Origin: Butyrivibrio sp. | GTDB taxonomy: Bacteria; Bacillota; Clostridia; Lachnospirales; Lachnospiraceae | DNA length: 60,094 nucleotides | Direction of reading: 5' to 3' | Assembly: GCA_015056655.1 (NCBI GenBank) | Contig: SVFV01000021.1 | Location: 1-60,094, forward strand | Shown: positions 16,472-25,012 of the stretch, in pieces | How the letters are laid out: every line of letters begins with the position of its first letter | Position numbering within the stretch: position 1 is the first letter of the stretch | The notes under the pieces: model-generated | The model's input: only the letters and a program-made list of their open reading frames with translations | Told to the model about the DNA's origin: nothing | Databases searched by the model: none | Program-made: the position numbers and the translations under genes

Positions 16472-17152
16472 TTAAAAACTGCTACTACGCCTCTCATAAT
16501 CCTCGCGGATATCAACATCCCACTCGCAGTAATCCAGCTCCTCATCTGCCTCCTCTGCGCTATCTGCCATCATTACTGAACAAACCGCCTTGGAAACACC
16601 TGCATACAAATTCGCAGTTCCCACAGAATCATGCATATAGTTGACCGCTCTCTCCTTCTTGATGCCAAAACGCTGCGCTTCCGCGTAGGAATCGATATTT
16701 GCCCCTATGAAAATGAACTGCCATCCGTACCTCTTCTGCTCATGCTGGATCATCTTCTTTATCTGACCATAAGAAAACCTGCTACTTGCATTCTCCATTC
16801 CATCAGTAGTTATCACAAAAATAGTCTTTTCCGGCTTCATTCCCTTAGGCGCGTACTTGTGAACATTCACTGTGTGCCTGATTGCTCCGCCAACAGCATC
16901 CAACAAAGCAGTGCAACCTCTCACGTAATACTCCTTTGGCGTGATGTCCTTAACCTCCCTGATATCGACTCTGTCATGCAAAACCTCAGTCACATCATCA
17001 AAAAGGATCGTCGAAACATATGCCTTTTCCCCGGTCTCGCGCTGCTTCTTTATCATAGAGTTGAAACCACCTATCGTATCCAGCTCCAGACCACCCATTG
17101 ATCCGCTTCTGTCCAGTATATAAACAATCTCTGTATAACCTTTACTCATCAT
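16472..17152 (-). CDS. VWA-domain protein
   Basis: This cytoplasmic von Willebrand factor A domain has 226 residues. The MIDAS metal site is visible as DRSGSM (about 14-19), with later Thr and Asp contributions in GCTALLDAVGG and TTDGMENAS. The protein is almost only the VWA domain with an acidic end, and no secretion signal is present. Similar stand-alone VWA proteins occur in Firmicute phage- or stress-related clusters. GGAGG stands 4-7 nt before paired ATGs. It lies between the macro-domain gene and the metallo-hydrolase. Confidence 0.85.
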   Translation of the reverse strand: MMSKGYTEIVYILDRSGSMGGLELDTIGGFNSMIKKQRETGEKAYVSTILFDDVTEVLHDRVDIREVKDITPKEYYVRGCTALLDAVGGAIRHTVNVHKYAPKGMKPEKTIFVITTDGMENASSRFSYGQIKKMIQHEQKRYGWQFIFIGANIDSYAEAQRFGIKKERAVNYMHDSVGTANLYAGVSKAVCSVMMADSAEEADEELDYCEWDVDIREDYERRSSSF

Positions 17153-17238
17153 GATACCTCCATAATCTCAAACACTAATTGTTCTATACTCCTCTGCAGC
17201 GGAGCTCTATCTGATAATGTCATGTTACTATGAAGGCA

Positions 17239-17269
17239 AATAAAAATGGTCAACCCGAAGGCGACCATT
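17239..17269 (-). terminator. Terminator of the macro-HTH gene
   Basis: On the minus strand AATGGTC and GACCATT flank a loop and run into TTTTATTT, right after the stop of the gene at 17274. Confidence 0.7.
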
Positions 17270-17273
17270 CCCT

Positions 17274-18266
17274 TCATCCCTTCGACAGCGGATCCAGTCC
17301 GTAATCAAAGAGCGCTATATCTATTTTCATAACACTGTAGTCCTCATGAATAATGAAATATTTGACCACAACATCCGTCTGCGAAATCGGGGAAAAAGCG
17401 TATCCCGCAAGCCTTAAAAAATCCACCGTCTCATCCAGGTTCAGCCTAAGTCCAACCGCAAGTGCAAGCACCTTTTCCTTGGATGGCTTAACCTGCCCCT
17501 TTAACAGCTTAGAAAAATACTGCTTGGAAATATTCGCAGCCGTGTAAACCTCAGAATTCTTAAGCCCCTTCTTGTTGATAAGCTTCTGCAAATGCTTCTC
17601 GAAAGAGTCCGTATACACATCCTTCAAAGCATCATCTAATGACTGCGACGCCTTTGCTGCGCCAAACATCATTTTACCCCTAGGGAATTCGCTCGGTGCC
17701 TCAATAGACGCTGCCATGGCTGCTATTTCGGGAAAATCGGAATCTTCCTCTTCTTCCCAATAGTCGAATTCCGCCTCTTCATCAGGCATATCATCATAGC
17801 CATACTCATCTTCAAGGGCCGAGTTTACATACTCCTCATCAATATAGCTCTTTACGTCATCAAAAATACGCCCGGAAACATGATATGCCTCTTCACCAAA
17901 GACAACCAGCATGATCTCCATTTCATGCTCCAGCAAAAACTTTGTGAACGCATCGATCGCTATCTGAATCCCAAGGTCCTTTGGAAAGCCATATGCCCCA
18001 GTTGCAAGAAGAGGAAAAGCTATAGACTTGCAGCCATTATCCGCAGCAAGCTTAAGCGACTTGTCATAGCACTTTCTAAGAAGATCCGCTTCACCTTCAT
18101 CTCCACCTTCCCACCTGGGTCCGCTTGCATGGATAATATACTTCGCATTCAAATTATAAGCAGGGGTAATTCCAGCTTCTCCTATCGCTACATCAGGATT
18201 AGCCGTATTCACAATGGCATCTGCATTAACTTTTGTTATGTCATTCCTGATAATTGAAAATGGCAT
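17274..18266 (-). CDS. Macro-domain protein with C-terminal HTH, missing the GVD loop
   Basis: The N-terminal macro domain (about 1-140) opens with DAIVNTANPDVAIG and resumes at EAGITPAYNL, KYIIHASGP and PLLATGAYGFP. In relatives, about 30 residues including the Gly-Ser/Gly-Gly-Val-Asp loop and the following helix stand between AIG and EA. Here they are gone in frame, so ADP-ribose binding is doubtful. After an acidic linker (150-180), residues 230-285 form a Cro/XRE-type helix-turn-helix. Two nt separate it from the Nudix gene upstream, so the two form an operon. Confidence 0.82.
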   Translation of the reverse strand: MPFSIIRNDITKVNADAIVNTANPDVAIGEAGITPAYNLNAKYIIHASGPRWEGGDEGEADLLRKCYDKSLKLAADNGCKSIAFPLLATGAYGFPKDLGIQIAIDAFTKFLLEHEMEIMLVVFGEEAYHVSGRIFDDVKSYIDEEYVNSALEDEYGYDDMPDEEAEFDYWEEEEDSDFPEIAAMAASIEAPSEFPRGKMMFGAAKASQSLDDALKDVYTDSFEKHLQKLINKKGLKNSEVYTAANISKQYFSKLLKGQVKPSKEKVLALAVGLRLNLDETVDFLRLAGYAFSPISQTDVVVKYFIIHEDYSVMKIDIALFDYGLDPLSKG

Positions 18267-18268
18267 CC

Positions 18269-18796
18269 TTACAACCTCGCTTCAATATCCCTAATTCCTC
18301 TGCCCATCTCTTCGTCATTATGCTCCATGATATGGGCATAAAACTCGCTAAAAGGCATAACCCGGACATCGTTCACTTCGTAGTGGTCAAAATCAAAACC
18401 GCCCTCTGGGACTTCAACTCGTAACATAAAAATTGACGCCAAAAGACCAGTCCCATCATCCCAATCCTTGATGTATTCAAAAGCAAGGTCCATATCATTA
18501 GGAGATACGTTTATTCCAAGCTCCTCTGAAAGCTCTCTGACTGCTGCCTCTTTTGGAGTCTCTCCAGCTCTGACTCCGCCACCAGTCATGTCCCATTTCC
18601 CCGCATAATATTTGGCGCGAAGAGACCTCTGCTGAACAACATATTGGCCCTCTCCCTTTCCTGGTGCCGGGCTGTCGCTTGTTTTCATAATGATAAGGAC
18701 ATGCCTGAGATAATCCCCGGGCTGTTTCTTCTCATGCTTTTCTATAATTCTTCCAGTGGATTTTCCTTCCCTGGTAAAAACTTCAATATACTCCAT
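18269..18796 (-). CDS. Nudix hydrolase
   Basis: The 175-residue protein has the Nudix box GGGVRAGETPKEAAVRELSE followed by ELG (about 91-113). The N-terminus (EVFTREGKSTGRIIEKHEKK) resembles the YfcD/IPP-isomerase-like Nudix group that includes nucleotide-sugar and NADH-type hydrolases. It sits directly upstream of the macro-domain gene, which fits nucleotide or ADP-ribose handling but does not prove it. A degraded copy of its 3' end lies at 20836. The ribosome site is weak (AGAAG). Confidence 0.87.
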   Translation of the reverse strand: MEYIEVFTREGKSTGRIIEKHEKKQPGDYLRHVLIIMKTSDSPAPGKGEGQYVVQQRSLRAKYYAGKWDMTGGGVRAGETPKEAAVRELSEELGINVSPNDMDLAFEYIKDWDDGTGLLASIFMLRVEVPEGGFDFDHYEVNDVRVMPFSEFYAHIMEHNDEEMGRGIRDIEARL

Positions 18797-18838
18797 CTTC
18801 TATTCTTCATCCTTAGAATGAATAAATTTATAGCTTTA

Positions 18839-19105
18839 TCAAAACTCATCCTCGAAGTCATCAGCATCAAAGCCAGCATCCTCAAGTGTCTGACGACGCT
18901 CGTCCGGATCCATCAGCTCCAACTCCTCAACAGATAAGCCTGCCATTTCAAGCTCATCCTCAAGTTCATCATCTAACCCATCGTCACTATTATTATCCGA
19001 AAAAAGCGTATCATTTATAAGCGACCACTCGCCGCCATCTATATGCCCATCCTGGTTCAAATCAAATGCTGAATGTCCAAATAAATCATCAAAAGGTCCT
19101 GTCAT
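18839..19105 (-). CDS. Small acidic EF-hand protein
   Basis: The 88-residue acidic protein has one clear EF-hand loop, DLNQDGHIDGGEW (residues about 15-27), with calcium ligands at positions 1, 3, 5, 7, 9 and 12. The rest is helical and very acidic, ending FEDEF. AGGAGG is 6 nt before the ATG. It lies between the DUF2325-like gene and the Nudix gene. Similar EF-hand miniproteins are frequent in Lachnospiraceae; the role is unknown. Part of its 3' end is duplicated at 20955-21007. Confidence 0.75.
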   Translation of the reverse strand: MTGPFDDLFGHSAFDLNQDGHIDGGEWSLINDTLFSDNNSDDGLDDELEDELEMAGLSVEELELMDPDERRQTLEDAGFDADDFEDEF

Positions 19106-19124
19106 AATGCACCTCCTACAATCA

Positions 19125-20330
19125 TTATAAACTAAAATCCCTGATTATTGCTTCCAAAGCTCTCCTGTAAGACTCCTTAGTCACCTTAAGCTCACCAGAT
19201 AAAGTTCTGGCATCGTAAGCATTAGGCAGATTCTCATCATTCTTGCACTTTGAAATAAAGCTGCTGTAATCCCCAAGCTGATTCACCTTATGAGGGCATG
19301 CACCAAGGATGATCGCAGAATATCTTCCACCGTATGAAAGTCTGCCTGCCATGCTCATCACCTTGTCGTAATCAGTCTCGTAAACAAAATCCTTCCTCTC
19401 GAAACCATAGGTCTTGGCAATACCATTCATGGTTTTCTCATCCAGAGAGCATTCGCCGAGTACCAAAATCTTCCCTCTCTGTCCAAGGAGCGCGTGACCA
19501 CCCATGGAATTAGTATCCGTCTTCTCCTTGGCAGCGCAGCTCTCAGCCACATGAGCCCTTATCTCAACAAGTGCTCTCTTATATTCAGCATTCTCTGCCT
19601 CAAACTCCTTCATCTTGACCTTATCAACAGTGTTGAACTCCTCGATGATTCCAAGCAGAGTATCCTGATATTCCTTCATCTTCTCAAGCTGCTCAACTAA
19701 AATCTGAATAGTCACATCTTCCTCGAAAGGATTGAACTCAGGAGCCTTCATGGTATCATCCTCTATAACCTCAGGCTCAGGAGTAACCTCCACCTCGTGC
19801 TCAAACTCATCAAGATCAAGATTCAGCCCTTTAATAAGCTCAGCCATCACGCTGCTTCCGCTCTCCTCATTACTTGACGCCACAAGATACTTCTGCTCAT
19901 CAAAAATATGAGAATGTTCCCTGCCGGATATCTTGTTTTCATACTTATCCTTAAGTCTTCCAACATTATTTCTGATATTCCTACTGTTATGAGGGAAAAA
20001 GCTAACTATGTTATTAGCCAGAGACTTCATGGTTCCACAGTAATGACCTGTGTATCCACCACTCTTATTGTTCAGGAGTGATATCATAATCGGATCACCA
20101 TGAAAATCTGTATAGCCGCTATCCAGCCACAGATAGACAGTATCCCTGTCCGGCTGCATTTTACACGAACACTTATCATCTATATAAAACTTGGTAGATT
20201 TCTCATTAGTAACAAATCTCTTGATTGTAAGCGGATCAGGACTCTCCATTCCGCTAAGTCTTGCTATACCCTTAACCACATCATCGATATCATCAATTAC
20301 TACACCATTATCAATAATAAATTCTGTCAT
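19125..20330 (-). CDS. Hypothetical protein with C-terminal DUF2325-like domain
   Basis: The 401-residue cytoplasmic protein has an N-terminal region without recognised motifs, an acidic linker (about 190-215), a coiled-coil stretch (about 225-270) and a C-terminal 120-residue Rossmann-like domain. That domain starts GKILVLGECSLDEKTM and contains YSAIILGACPHK, resembling DUF2325. The ATG at 20330 has GGAGGG 7-8 nt upstream; the longer frame to 20366 would need a TTG start. It lies 52 nt downstream of the small gene at 20383. Its function is not known. Confidence 0.65.
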   Translation of the reverse strand: MTEFIIDNGVVIDDIDDVVKGIARLSGMESPDPLTIKRFVTNEKSTKFYIDDKCSCKMQPDRDTVYLWLDSGYTDFHGDPIMISLLNNKSGGYTGHYCGTMKSLANNIVSFFPHNSRNIRNNVGRLKDKYENKISGREHSHIFDEQKYLVASSNEESGSSVMAELIKGLNLDLDEFEHEVEVTPEPEVIEDDTMKAPEFNPFEEDVTIQILVEQLEKMKEYQDTLLGIIEEFNTVDKVKMKEFEAENAEYKRALVEIRAHVAESCAAKEKTDTNSMGGHALLGQRGKILVLGECSLDEKTMNGIAKTYGFERKDFVYETDYDKVMSMAGRLSYGGRYSAIILGACPHKVNQLGDYSSFISKCKNDENLPNAYDARTLSGELKVTKESYRRALEAIIRDFSL

Positions 20331-20382
20331 GCTAAAACCCTCCATATACATAAAATCAACCTTCAAAAATCTACAACTACCC

Positions 20383-20631
20383 TTACCATTCCCTTAAAAG
20401 CAGATCCACCACATCATCCTGATAGTACGGAATCCTGGGATAAGGCTTTTTAAGCTCCAGTCTGAGCAGCACCGTATGAAGAAGTAAACATACAGCTGTC
20501 ATGACTTTAATCTCCCTATAGAGCAACCACCAGTTAATGCCTACATGTGCAAGTGCATCTGCTATGAAACAGTGAACCTCGTACAAAAAATTAAATCCCA
20601 TCATCCCTCCATTCGCTAATGCCGATTCCAT
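20383..20631 (-). CDS. Small hypothetical protein with a hydrophobic helix
   Basis: The 82-residue product contains VMTAVCLLLHTVLLRLELK, a likely amphipathic or membrane helix, and ends DVVDLLLREW. The ATG at 20631 has AGG at usable distance and lies about 38 nt after the start expected from the promoter-like element at 20676. The family is not recognised. It is probably the first gene of a unit with the DUF2325-like gene. Confidence 0.5.
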   Translation of the reverse strand: MESALANGGMMGFNFLYEVHCFIADALAHVGINWWLLYREIKVMTAVCLLLHTVLLRLELKKPYPRIPYYQDDVVDLLLREW

Positions 20632-20675
20632 TTAACCTGCATTTTCCGCTTTTTGCCTCGCCTGGCTTTCCCGCC

Positions 20676-20704
20676 AATATAAGAATAATTTTTTATGTGT
20701 CCAA
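20676..20704 (-). promoter_or_regulatory. Promoter-like element B
   Basis: On the minus strand TTGGAC and TATATT are 17 nt apart, 45 nt before the gene at 20631. The spacer nearly repeats that of the element at 15625-15653. Confidence 0.5.
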
Positions 20705-20770
20705 TAAGTACCCCCTATGTTTCGAATGGGTGTTTGGTATAAATTTGAGTCATCCCTGTCCTATGCATAA

Positions 20771-20810
20771 AAACAGGGACAACGTACCAATTTACGCTAT
20801 CCCTGTAAAA
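20771..20810. terminator. Hairpin terminator after the duplicated relic
   Basis: Arms ACAGGGA (20773-20779) and TCCCTGT (20800-20806), extended by inner GTA/TAC pairing, are flanked by A-rich and T-rich runs on both sides. It would stop minus-strand transcription of the PD-(D/E)XK operon. Confidence 0.65.
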
Positions 20811-20835
20811 ACAAGTTCATATTCAAATAAATAAC

Positions 20836-21007
20836 TCACAATTTCGTTTCTATATCCCTGATTCCTCTGCCCATCTCTTCGTCATTATGCTCCATGATAT
20901 GACTATAAAACTCGCTAAAAGGCATCACCCTGACATTATTTACTTCATAGTAGCCAAAACTCATCCTCGAAATCATCGGCATCAAAGCTAGCAGCCTCGA
21001 GTGTCTG
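20836..21007 (-). pseudogene. Relic: fused tails of the EF-hand and Nudix genes
   Basis: On the minus strand this DNA first encodes QTLEAASFDADDFEDEF, a close copy of the C-terminus of the EF-hand protein (18839). Without its stop it then runs, after a frame change, into YYEVNNVRVMPFSEFY and RGIRDIETKL, a copy of the C-terminus of the Nudix hydrolase (18269). The order matches the intact genes, so a segment was duplicated and lost about 480 bp internally. The junction also supplies the last residues of the PD-(D/E)XK protein. It has no start and is not a gene. Confidence 0.85.
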
Positions 21008-22043
21008 ACTGTGCATGCTCAAAGGTTCTTAAATATTCAAGCATCTGTGCTTTTATCGATGATACAACGTCCTCTTCCATAGCATTGCACGGAACATCTA
21101 CTGCCAAATACACATTTCCTTTCGTCCAATTGACTCTTCTTGTCGCCGGAATACACTTCGCAGCTTCTCTGAAGCATTCCGGAGTGTTCCAATCCGGGCC
21201 TCTAAAGCTCACCCAAAAAGGTGTATCAGCATACTTATCATCAGCCCACAGTTCAAGATCTAATCTAAAATCAACTGCCAAGCCATTCAGCATGAAAAAT
21301 CTTTTGTATCCATGCCTGTATGGAGTAGCTTTCAATCCATCAGTACTGAGTTCAACAGTAAAATCTGCAGCTAATGTGTTTACGAGCAAATCTGCAATAT
21401 ACATATATCTCTCGTATTTCCTGGCAGTAATTGCGCCCAAATCTTCTTCCTTAAATGGAATAAAAGCCTCACTCATAATCTGTTCGCAGTATCCCTCTAA
21501 TTGCTCTACATCCGCACAACTATCCTTCTGCTCTGTATTCGCTGTCATCTGCAATACACCTATGGTTTCTTCCCAGCTTACTATAGCCATATTAGTTCCA
21601 TTTACAGAAATACAGCACTGTGAAATCTCTGAAACATCTTCATTCTCACACTTTGTAAGTAAAGTATCCCACAAACTTACTATTCTTTCTTTTGGACAGA
21701 TGAACACTAATCCAGCTCCATTTTCTTTTCTTAATCTTTCCAAATATGTCAGCGGCTGATTAGCAGTCAAGCCTGCATAGAATTTTGCTTCGCAAAGAAT
21801 AACTTCATTACCATTTGAATCTCTTCCTGCCATGTCAGGACGTTCATACTCATCACCAATAGACTGGCATTCATATTCAATATATGATGGCAAATCACAA
21901 TGTAGTTTATGTGCCATCAATTCGTTATATACCCTGTTCAATGATTCATAGTAGGTAATAATATACTGCAATGACATTGTTGCGACATCTTCCGCAGAAC
22001 CTTTTATATGCGAATACAAATGTCCTAACAGTGACTGTTTCAT
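20988..22043 (-). CDS. PD-(D/E)XK nuclease-like protein
   Basis: Residues 67-90 hold ERPDMAG and, after a short strand, EVILCEAKFYAG, giving the metal-binding Pro-Asp (69-70) and Glu-x-Lys (85-87) of the PD-(D/E)XK fold. Helical segments surround the core, and the C-terminal half is an unrecognised domain of 351 residues in total. AGAGG precedes the ATG. The last six residues (SDTRGC) are read from the duplicated EF-hand relic in another frame, so the native C-terminus has been altered. The gene at 22094 begins an operon with it. Confidence 0.7.
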   Translation of the reverse strand: MKQSLLGHLYSHIKGSAEDVATMSLQYIITYYESLNRVYNELMAHKLHCDLPSYIEYECQSIGDEYERPDMAGRDSNGNEVILCEAKFYAGLTANQPLTYLERLRKENGAGLVFICPKERIVSLWDTLLTKCENEDVSEISQCCISVNGTNMAIVSWEETIGVLQMTANTEQKDSCADVEQLEGYCEQIMSEAFIPFKEEDLGAITARKYERYMYIADLLVNTLAADFTVELSTDGLKATPYRHGYKRFFMLNGLAVDFRLDLELWADDKYADTPFWVSFRGPDWNTPECFREAAKCIPATRRVNWTKGNVYLAVDVPCNAMEEDVVSSIKAQMLEYLRTFEHAQSDTRGC

Positions 22044-22093
22044 AATCTACGTCCTCTCTTTTCCATCTTATGGATTACTTCACTCTTCGTATC

Positions 22094-23113
22094 CTATCTT
22101 TCTACTAGTTTAGAAGTAAGCTTCCACTCTGGTCTCATTTCAATTGTTTCCTCAACAAGTTCTTTTACCAATCCACTTACTTCCTCATAAATAACAACTC
22201 CGCTAGGCATAAACCCACATCTATCGTTATATCCTGTATAGATCATCTCGTAATGGTATCGTCTCGATCCTTTATATTTTGTTTTTGTAACCATCATATC
22301 CATACTACAGAAATACGGAAAATGTTCATCATAATTAACATCTAAATAAATTTTGTCATACCTATCGCATATGAACTCTGCTTTTTTAGTTCTTCTGTCT
22401 ATAAAGCCTTCATCAAATGAATAGGGACGAAGATAGTTCTTTTCGATTTGTTCATAGGCAACCACTTTACATTTATCGGGGTCAGCTGGTATAAATAAAT
22501 CCTCTATTGTCATTCCTATCTTTTCTGACAACAGCGAAAGATACATCATCATTCGAGCAATATCAGTTGAAAGTTGTGCTATTCCCTTAAATTCATATTT
22601 TGTTCTGTAGTCTTTTCTGGAAATATATTGCATCTTTTTTATCATTTCAGAAATAGTCATTTCAGATGCCAGAGTATAAATGTATTTCTCAATACTCTCA
22701 GCCGAGTAATTTCCTATCCTTGATAAGTCTGAGATTATTTTTTCAAATCTTATTCCAGTCTCTTCAGAAATAATTGATAGAAAAACGGTTATTTTTTCAA
22801 TTTCAGAAAACGATCCTCTTAAACTAACTATTGGCTTACCAAATACTGTGACTGTTTTTCTAGATACATCTTGAAATATTTCCATGATATTTAATTTATC
22901 TTGAAGTGATTTCAGATAAACATTAGTTGGAACTATGCTTACTCTATCTAAATGGATCTCATCAATGAGACTTTCACTCTCATTGACATGCCATTTTATA
23001 ACTGTCATCTCATTATCTGAATTCTTCTTTTTTGACTTCTTTTCATCCGCCAGATACTCAAGTGGAAGATTTACTAATGTATGCATTCCCGCATTATTAT
23101 TGTTGTACCCCAT
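22094..23113 (-). CDS. Hypothetical protein next to the PD-(D/E)XK gene
   Basis: I do not recognise this 339-residue soluble protein. It starts with a short low-complexity Asn stretch and a basic patch (KKSKKKN), and is followed by helical segments and a C-terminal half rich in Tyr and Asp. No nuclease, ATPase or HTH motif is evident. It lies 50 nt upstream of the PD-(D/E)XK gene on the same strand, so the two are likely partners. The ribosome site is weak, and a start nine codons later is possible. Confidence 0.6.
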   Translation of the reverse strand: MGYNNNNAGMHTLVNLPLEYLADEKKSKKKNSDNEMTVIKWHVNESESLIDEIHLDRVSIVPTNVYLKSLQDKLNIMEIFQDVSRKTVTVFGKPIVSLRGSFSEIEKITVFLSIISEETGIRFEKIISDLSRIGNYSAESIEKYIYTLASEMTISEMIKKMQYISRKDYRTKYEFKGIAQLSTDIARMMMYLSLLSEKIGMTIEDLFIPADPDKCKVVAYEQIEKNYLRPYSFDEGFIDRRTKKAEFICDRYDKIYLDVNYDEHFPYFCSMDMMVTKTKYKGSRRYHYEMIYTGYNDRCGFMPSGVVIYEEVSGLVKELVEETIEMRPEWKLTSKLVER

Positions 23114-23280
23114 AATTTAATAAATTCCTATTCATTCCCTTCTTTATTCCTCCCCTCAAGAACTTACTTTCCAATCTGGAACAATATGTTTTTAATCCAA
23201 ATAGTAAGTATGTAATAAATTATACCGACGTAAGAACTCTCTTTCTACACAGATATTGCCATGTCTCAATTGGATGCTCA

Positions 23281-23318
23281 AAAAAACAAGGGCAGTGTAC
23301 CAGTGTACACCGCCCTTG
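23281..23318 (-). terminator. Terminator of the zinc-ribbon membrane protein gene
   Basis: Arms CAAGGGCAGTGTAC and GTACACCGCCCTTG pair around CAGT with one mismatch. The minus strand continues into TTTTTTT. Confidence 0.8.
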
Positions 23319-23347
23319 AATACTTATTATCTAACTTTGGTTACTAC

Positions 23348-24817
23348 TCAGTCTATATACCAAATTGAGATACAAGGCACATCATACTTATCTTTCAGCT
23401 TAGGAATCAAAGTTGAAGTGTCATATACTCTCATGGTTGTCAAACCATCTCCAAATCCATACACAGTGACTTTATCGCCCTCTCTAAACCTTGGTTCTCT
23501 GACTTCTCGATAATCATTCATATCTATTTCATTATTAGTGCCTGGAACAACACCTAACAAATCCCCTTGGAATATAAGACCGTCCGGTTCAGCTTTTGTA
23601 ATCTTGACTGTGATTTTAATTATTTTGCCCTTATATGAATCCGGATATCTAAGCAAAGTATCATGTGATACGCTCTCAGCAGTTGATTTAAATTCTGCCT
23701 TATAGTTTTCAACATCCTCTTCGTAGGTTTTACGCGCACTATCACCTGTCTCTAATACTCTTCCATGCATCAGTGTGTAATTATCATACTCATCTTTCTC
23801 GATTGTGCAAGCAACAGTTACACAATCTCCCTCTTCCAGTGAAATGATATCGTCAAGCCAGACATCATTATTCAAATATTCCAAAAAGCCTATTCGTCCG
23901 CTTTCTGTATATATCTGAGTTATACCGTTAGCATCACCTTCATCTTCATCAGACAAATCATAGCAATCTCTTACCTTCACTGTAGTCTTTACTGTTTGTC
24001 CGAGATATGAATCAATATTAACCAGTACCTTGCCTATAGGTATTTCTTCTAAAGCCAGGTATTCTTCCTTCTCCTTATTTGTTAGAGGAGGTGCAGCCTG
24101 CATTTTGGGTTGTTCATCCTCTTCTTCATCTTTATCATTAGAATCATTTATTACTTTATCTGCACTTGCTAAAGCAACTTCTGAATCAGCTTCATCTAAA
24201 CTGGCGATTTCTTCCTCTTCAACCTCTGGCTCTGTTTCTTCGATCTCTTCTATCACTTCTTTTTCATCTTCATCAGCAATGATTTCTGTCTCTTTTTCAG
24301 TTGTTTCATTACTAGCTAAATCTACGCCACCTTGCTGGGTATCACTTGTTTTATTTCTATTACCTGCAGGAACAGTTGCCGCTAATAGAAAAAGGGCAAT
24401 TCCAATAATTATTACCTGGAACCTGGATAACTCGATTGGCAGCTTTTTATTCAATGGCGAAATAACGACAATTAAGCATGCTAAAAGAAGTGCCTTTAGC
24501 ACTGATCCTTGCAAAAGGCATAGCAAAATCATCGATCCTGCAAAGAGAATAATCAGCCATTTTACTGCCTCTCCCAAAGAAAGGTTTTTATTATAGAAAG
24601 GTACTTCCCTGTTCTCATCAGCATTTTGGCCAGTCATTTGCATATTCACTTTTTCTGTATCATTCTGCATCTGATAGGATTCGACCTGATTAAGTGTTTC
24701 ATTCCTTTCAGCTGCATTCTTTTTCACGCCATTTAGATATTGTTCTATAGGATAAGCACAGTTGGGGCAAAACTTCATATCATCAGCACATTCTTGACCA
24801 CATTTAGGACATTTCAT
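23348..24817 (-). CDS. Zinc-ribbon membrane protein with OB-like domains
   Basis: The 489-residue protein starts with a four-Cys zinc ribbon (CPKCGQEC and CPNC, residues 3-21). About three membrane helices follow (around 88-155), then a long Glu/Asp-rich linker and two related beta-rich modules near 255-360 and 375-480. Each begins with a DSYLGQ or DSYKGK turn and resembles the tRNA_anti-like OB fold. GGAGG is well placed. This architecture is common in uncharacterised Firmicute proteins; the zinc ribbon would lie in the cytoplasm and the OB-like part outside. Function is unknown. Confidence 0.7.
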   Translation of the reverse strand: MKCPKCGQECADDMKFCPNCAYPIEQYLNGVKKNAAERNETLNQVESYQMQNDTEKVNMQMTGQNADENREVPFYNKNLSLGEAVKWLIILFAGSMILLCLLQGSVLKALLLACLIVVISPLNKKLPIELSRFQVIIIGIALFLLAATVPAGNRNKTSDTQQGGVDLASNETTEKETEIIADEDEKEVIEEIEETEPEVEEEEIASLDEADSEVALASADKVINDSNDKDEEEDEQPKMQAAPPLTNKEKEEYLALEEIPIGKVLVNIDSYLGQTVKTTVKVRDCYDLSDEDEGDANGITQIYTESGRIGFLEYLNNDVWLDDIISLEEGDCVTVACTIEKDEYDNYTLMHGRVLETGDSARKTYEEDVENYKAEFKSTAESVSHDTLLRYPDSYKGKIIKITVKITKAEPDGLIFQGDLLGVVPGTNNEIDMNDYREVREPRFREGDKVTVYGFGDGLTTMRVYDTSTLIPKLKDKYDVPCISIWYID

Positions 24818-25012
24818 ATTTTTCCTCCAAAATAACCGGTTGAAGAAACATTAATACGTCACTTAATTATCCCATTTCACCATTAATTGCCTGTAAAAAT
24901 ACTCTTAAATAAATATGACTTTTTGAACCGTTTTCAAAAGTAAGAAACTCTTCATACATATTTATGATTTTCTTATGAATTATCAAATAGAATAGAAGAA
25001 AGGAGAAATAAT

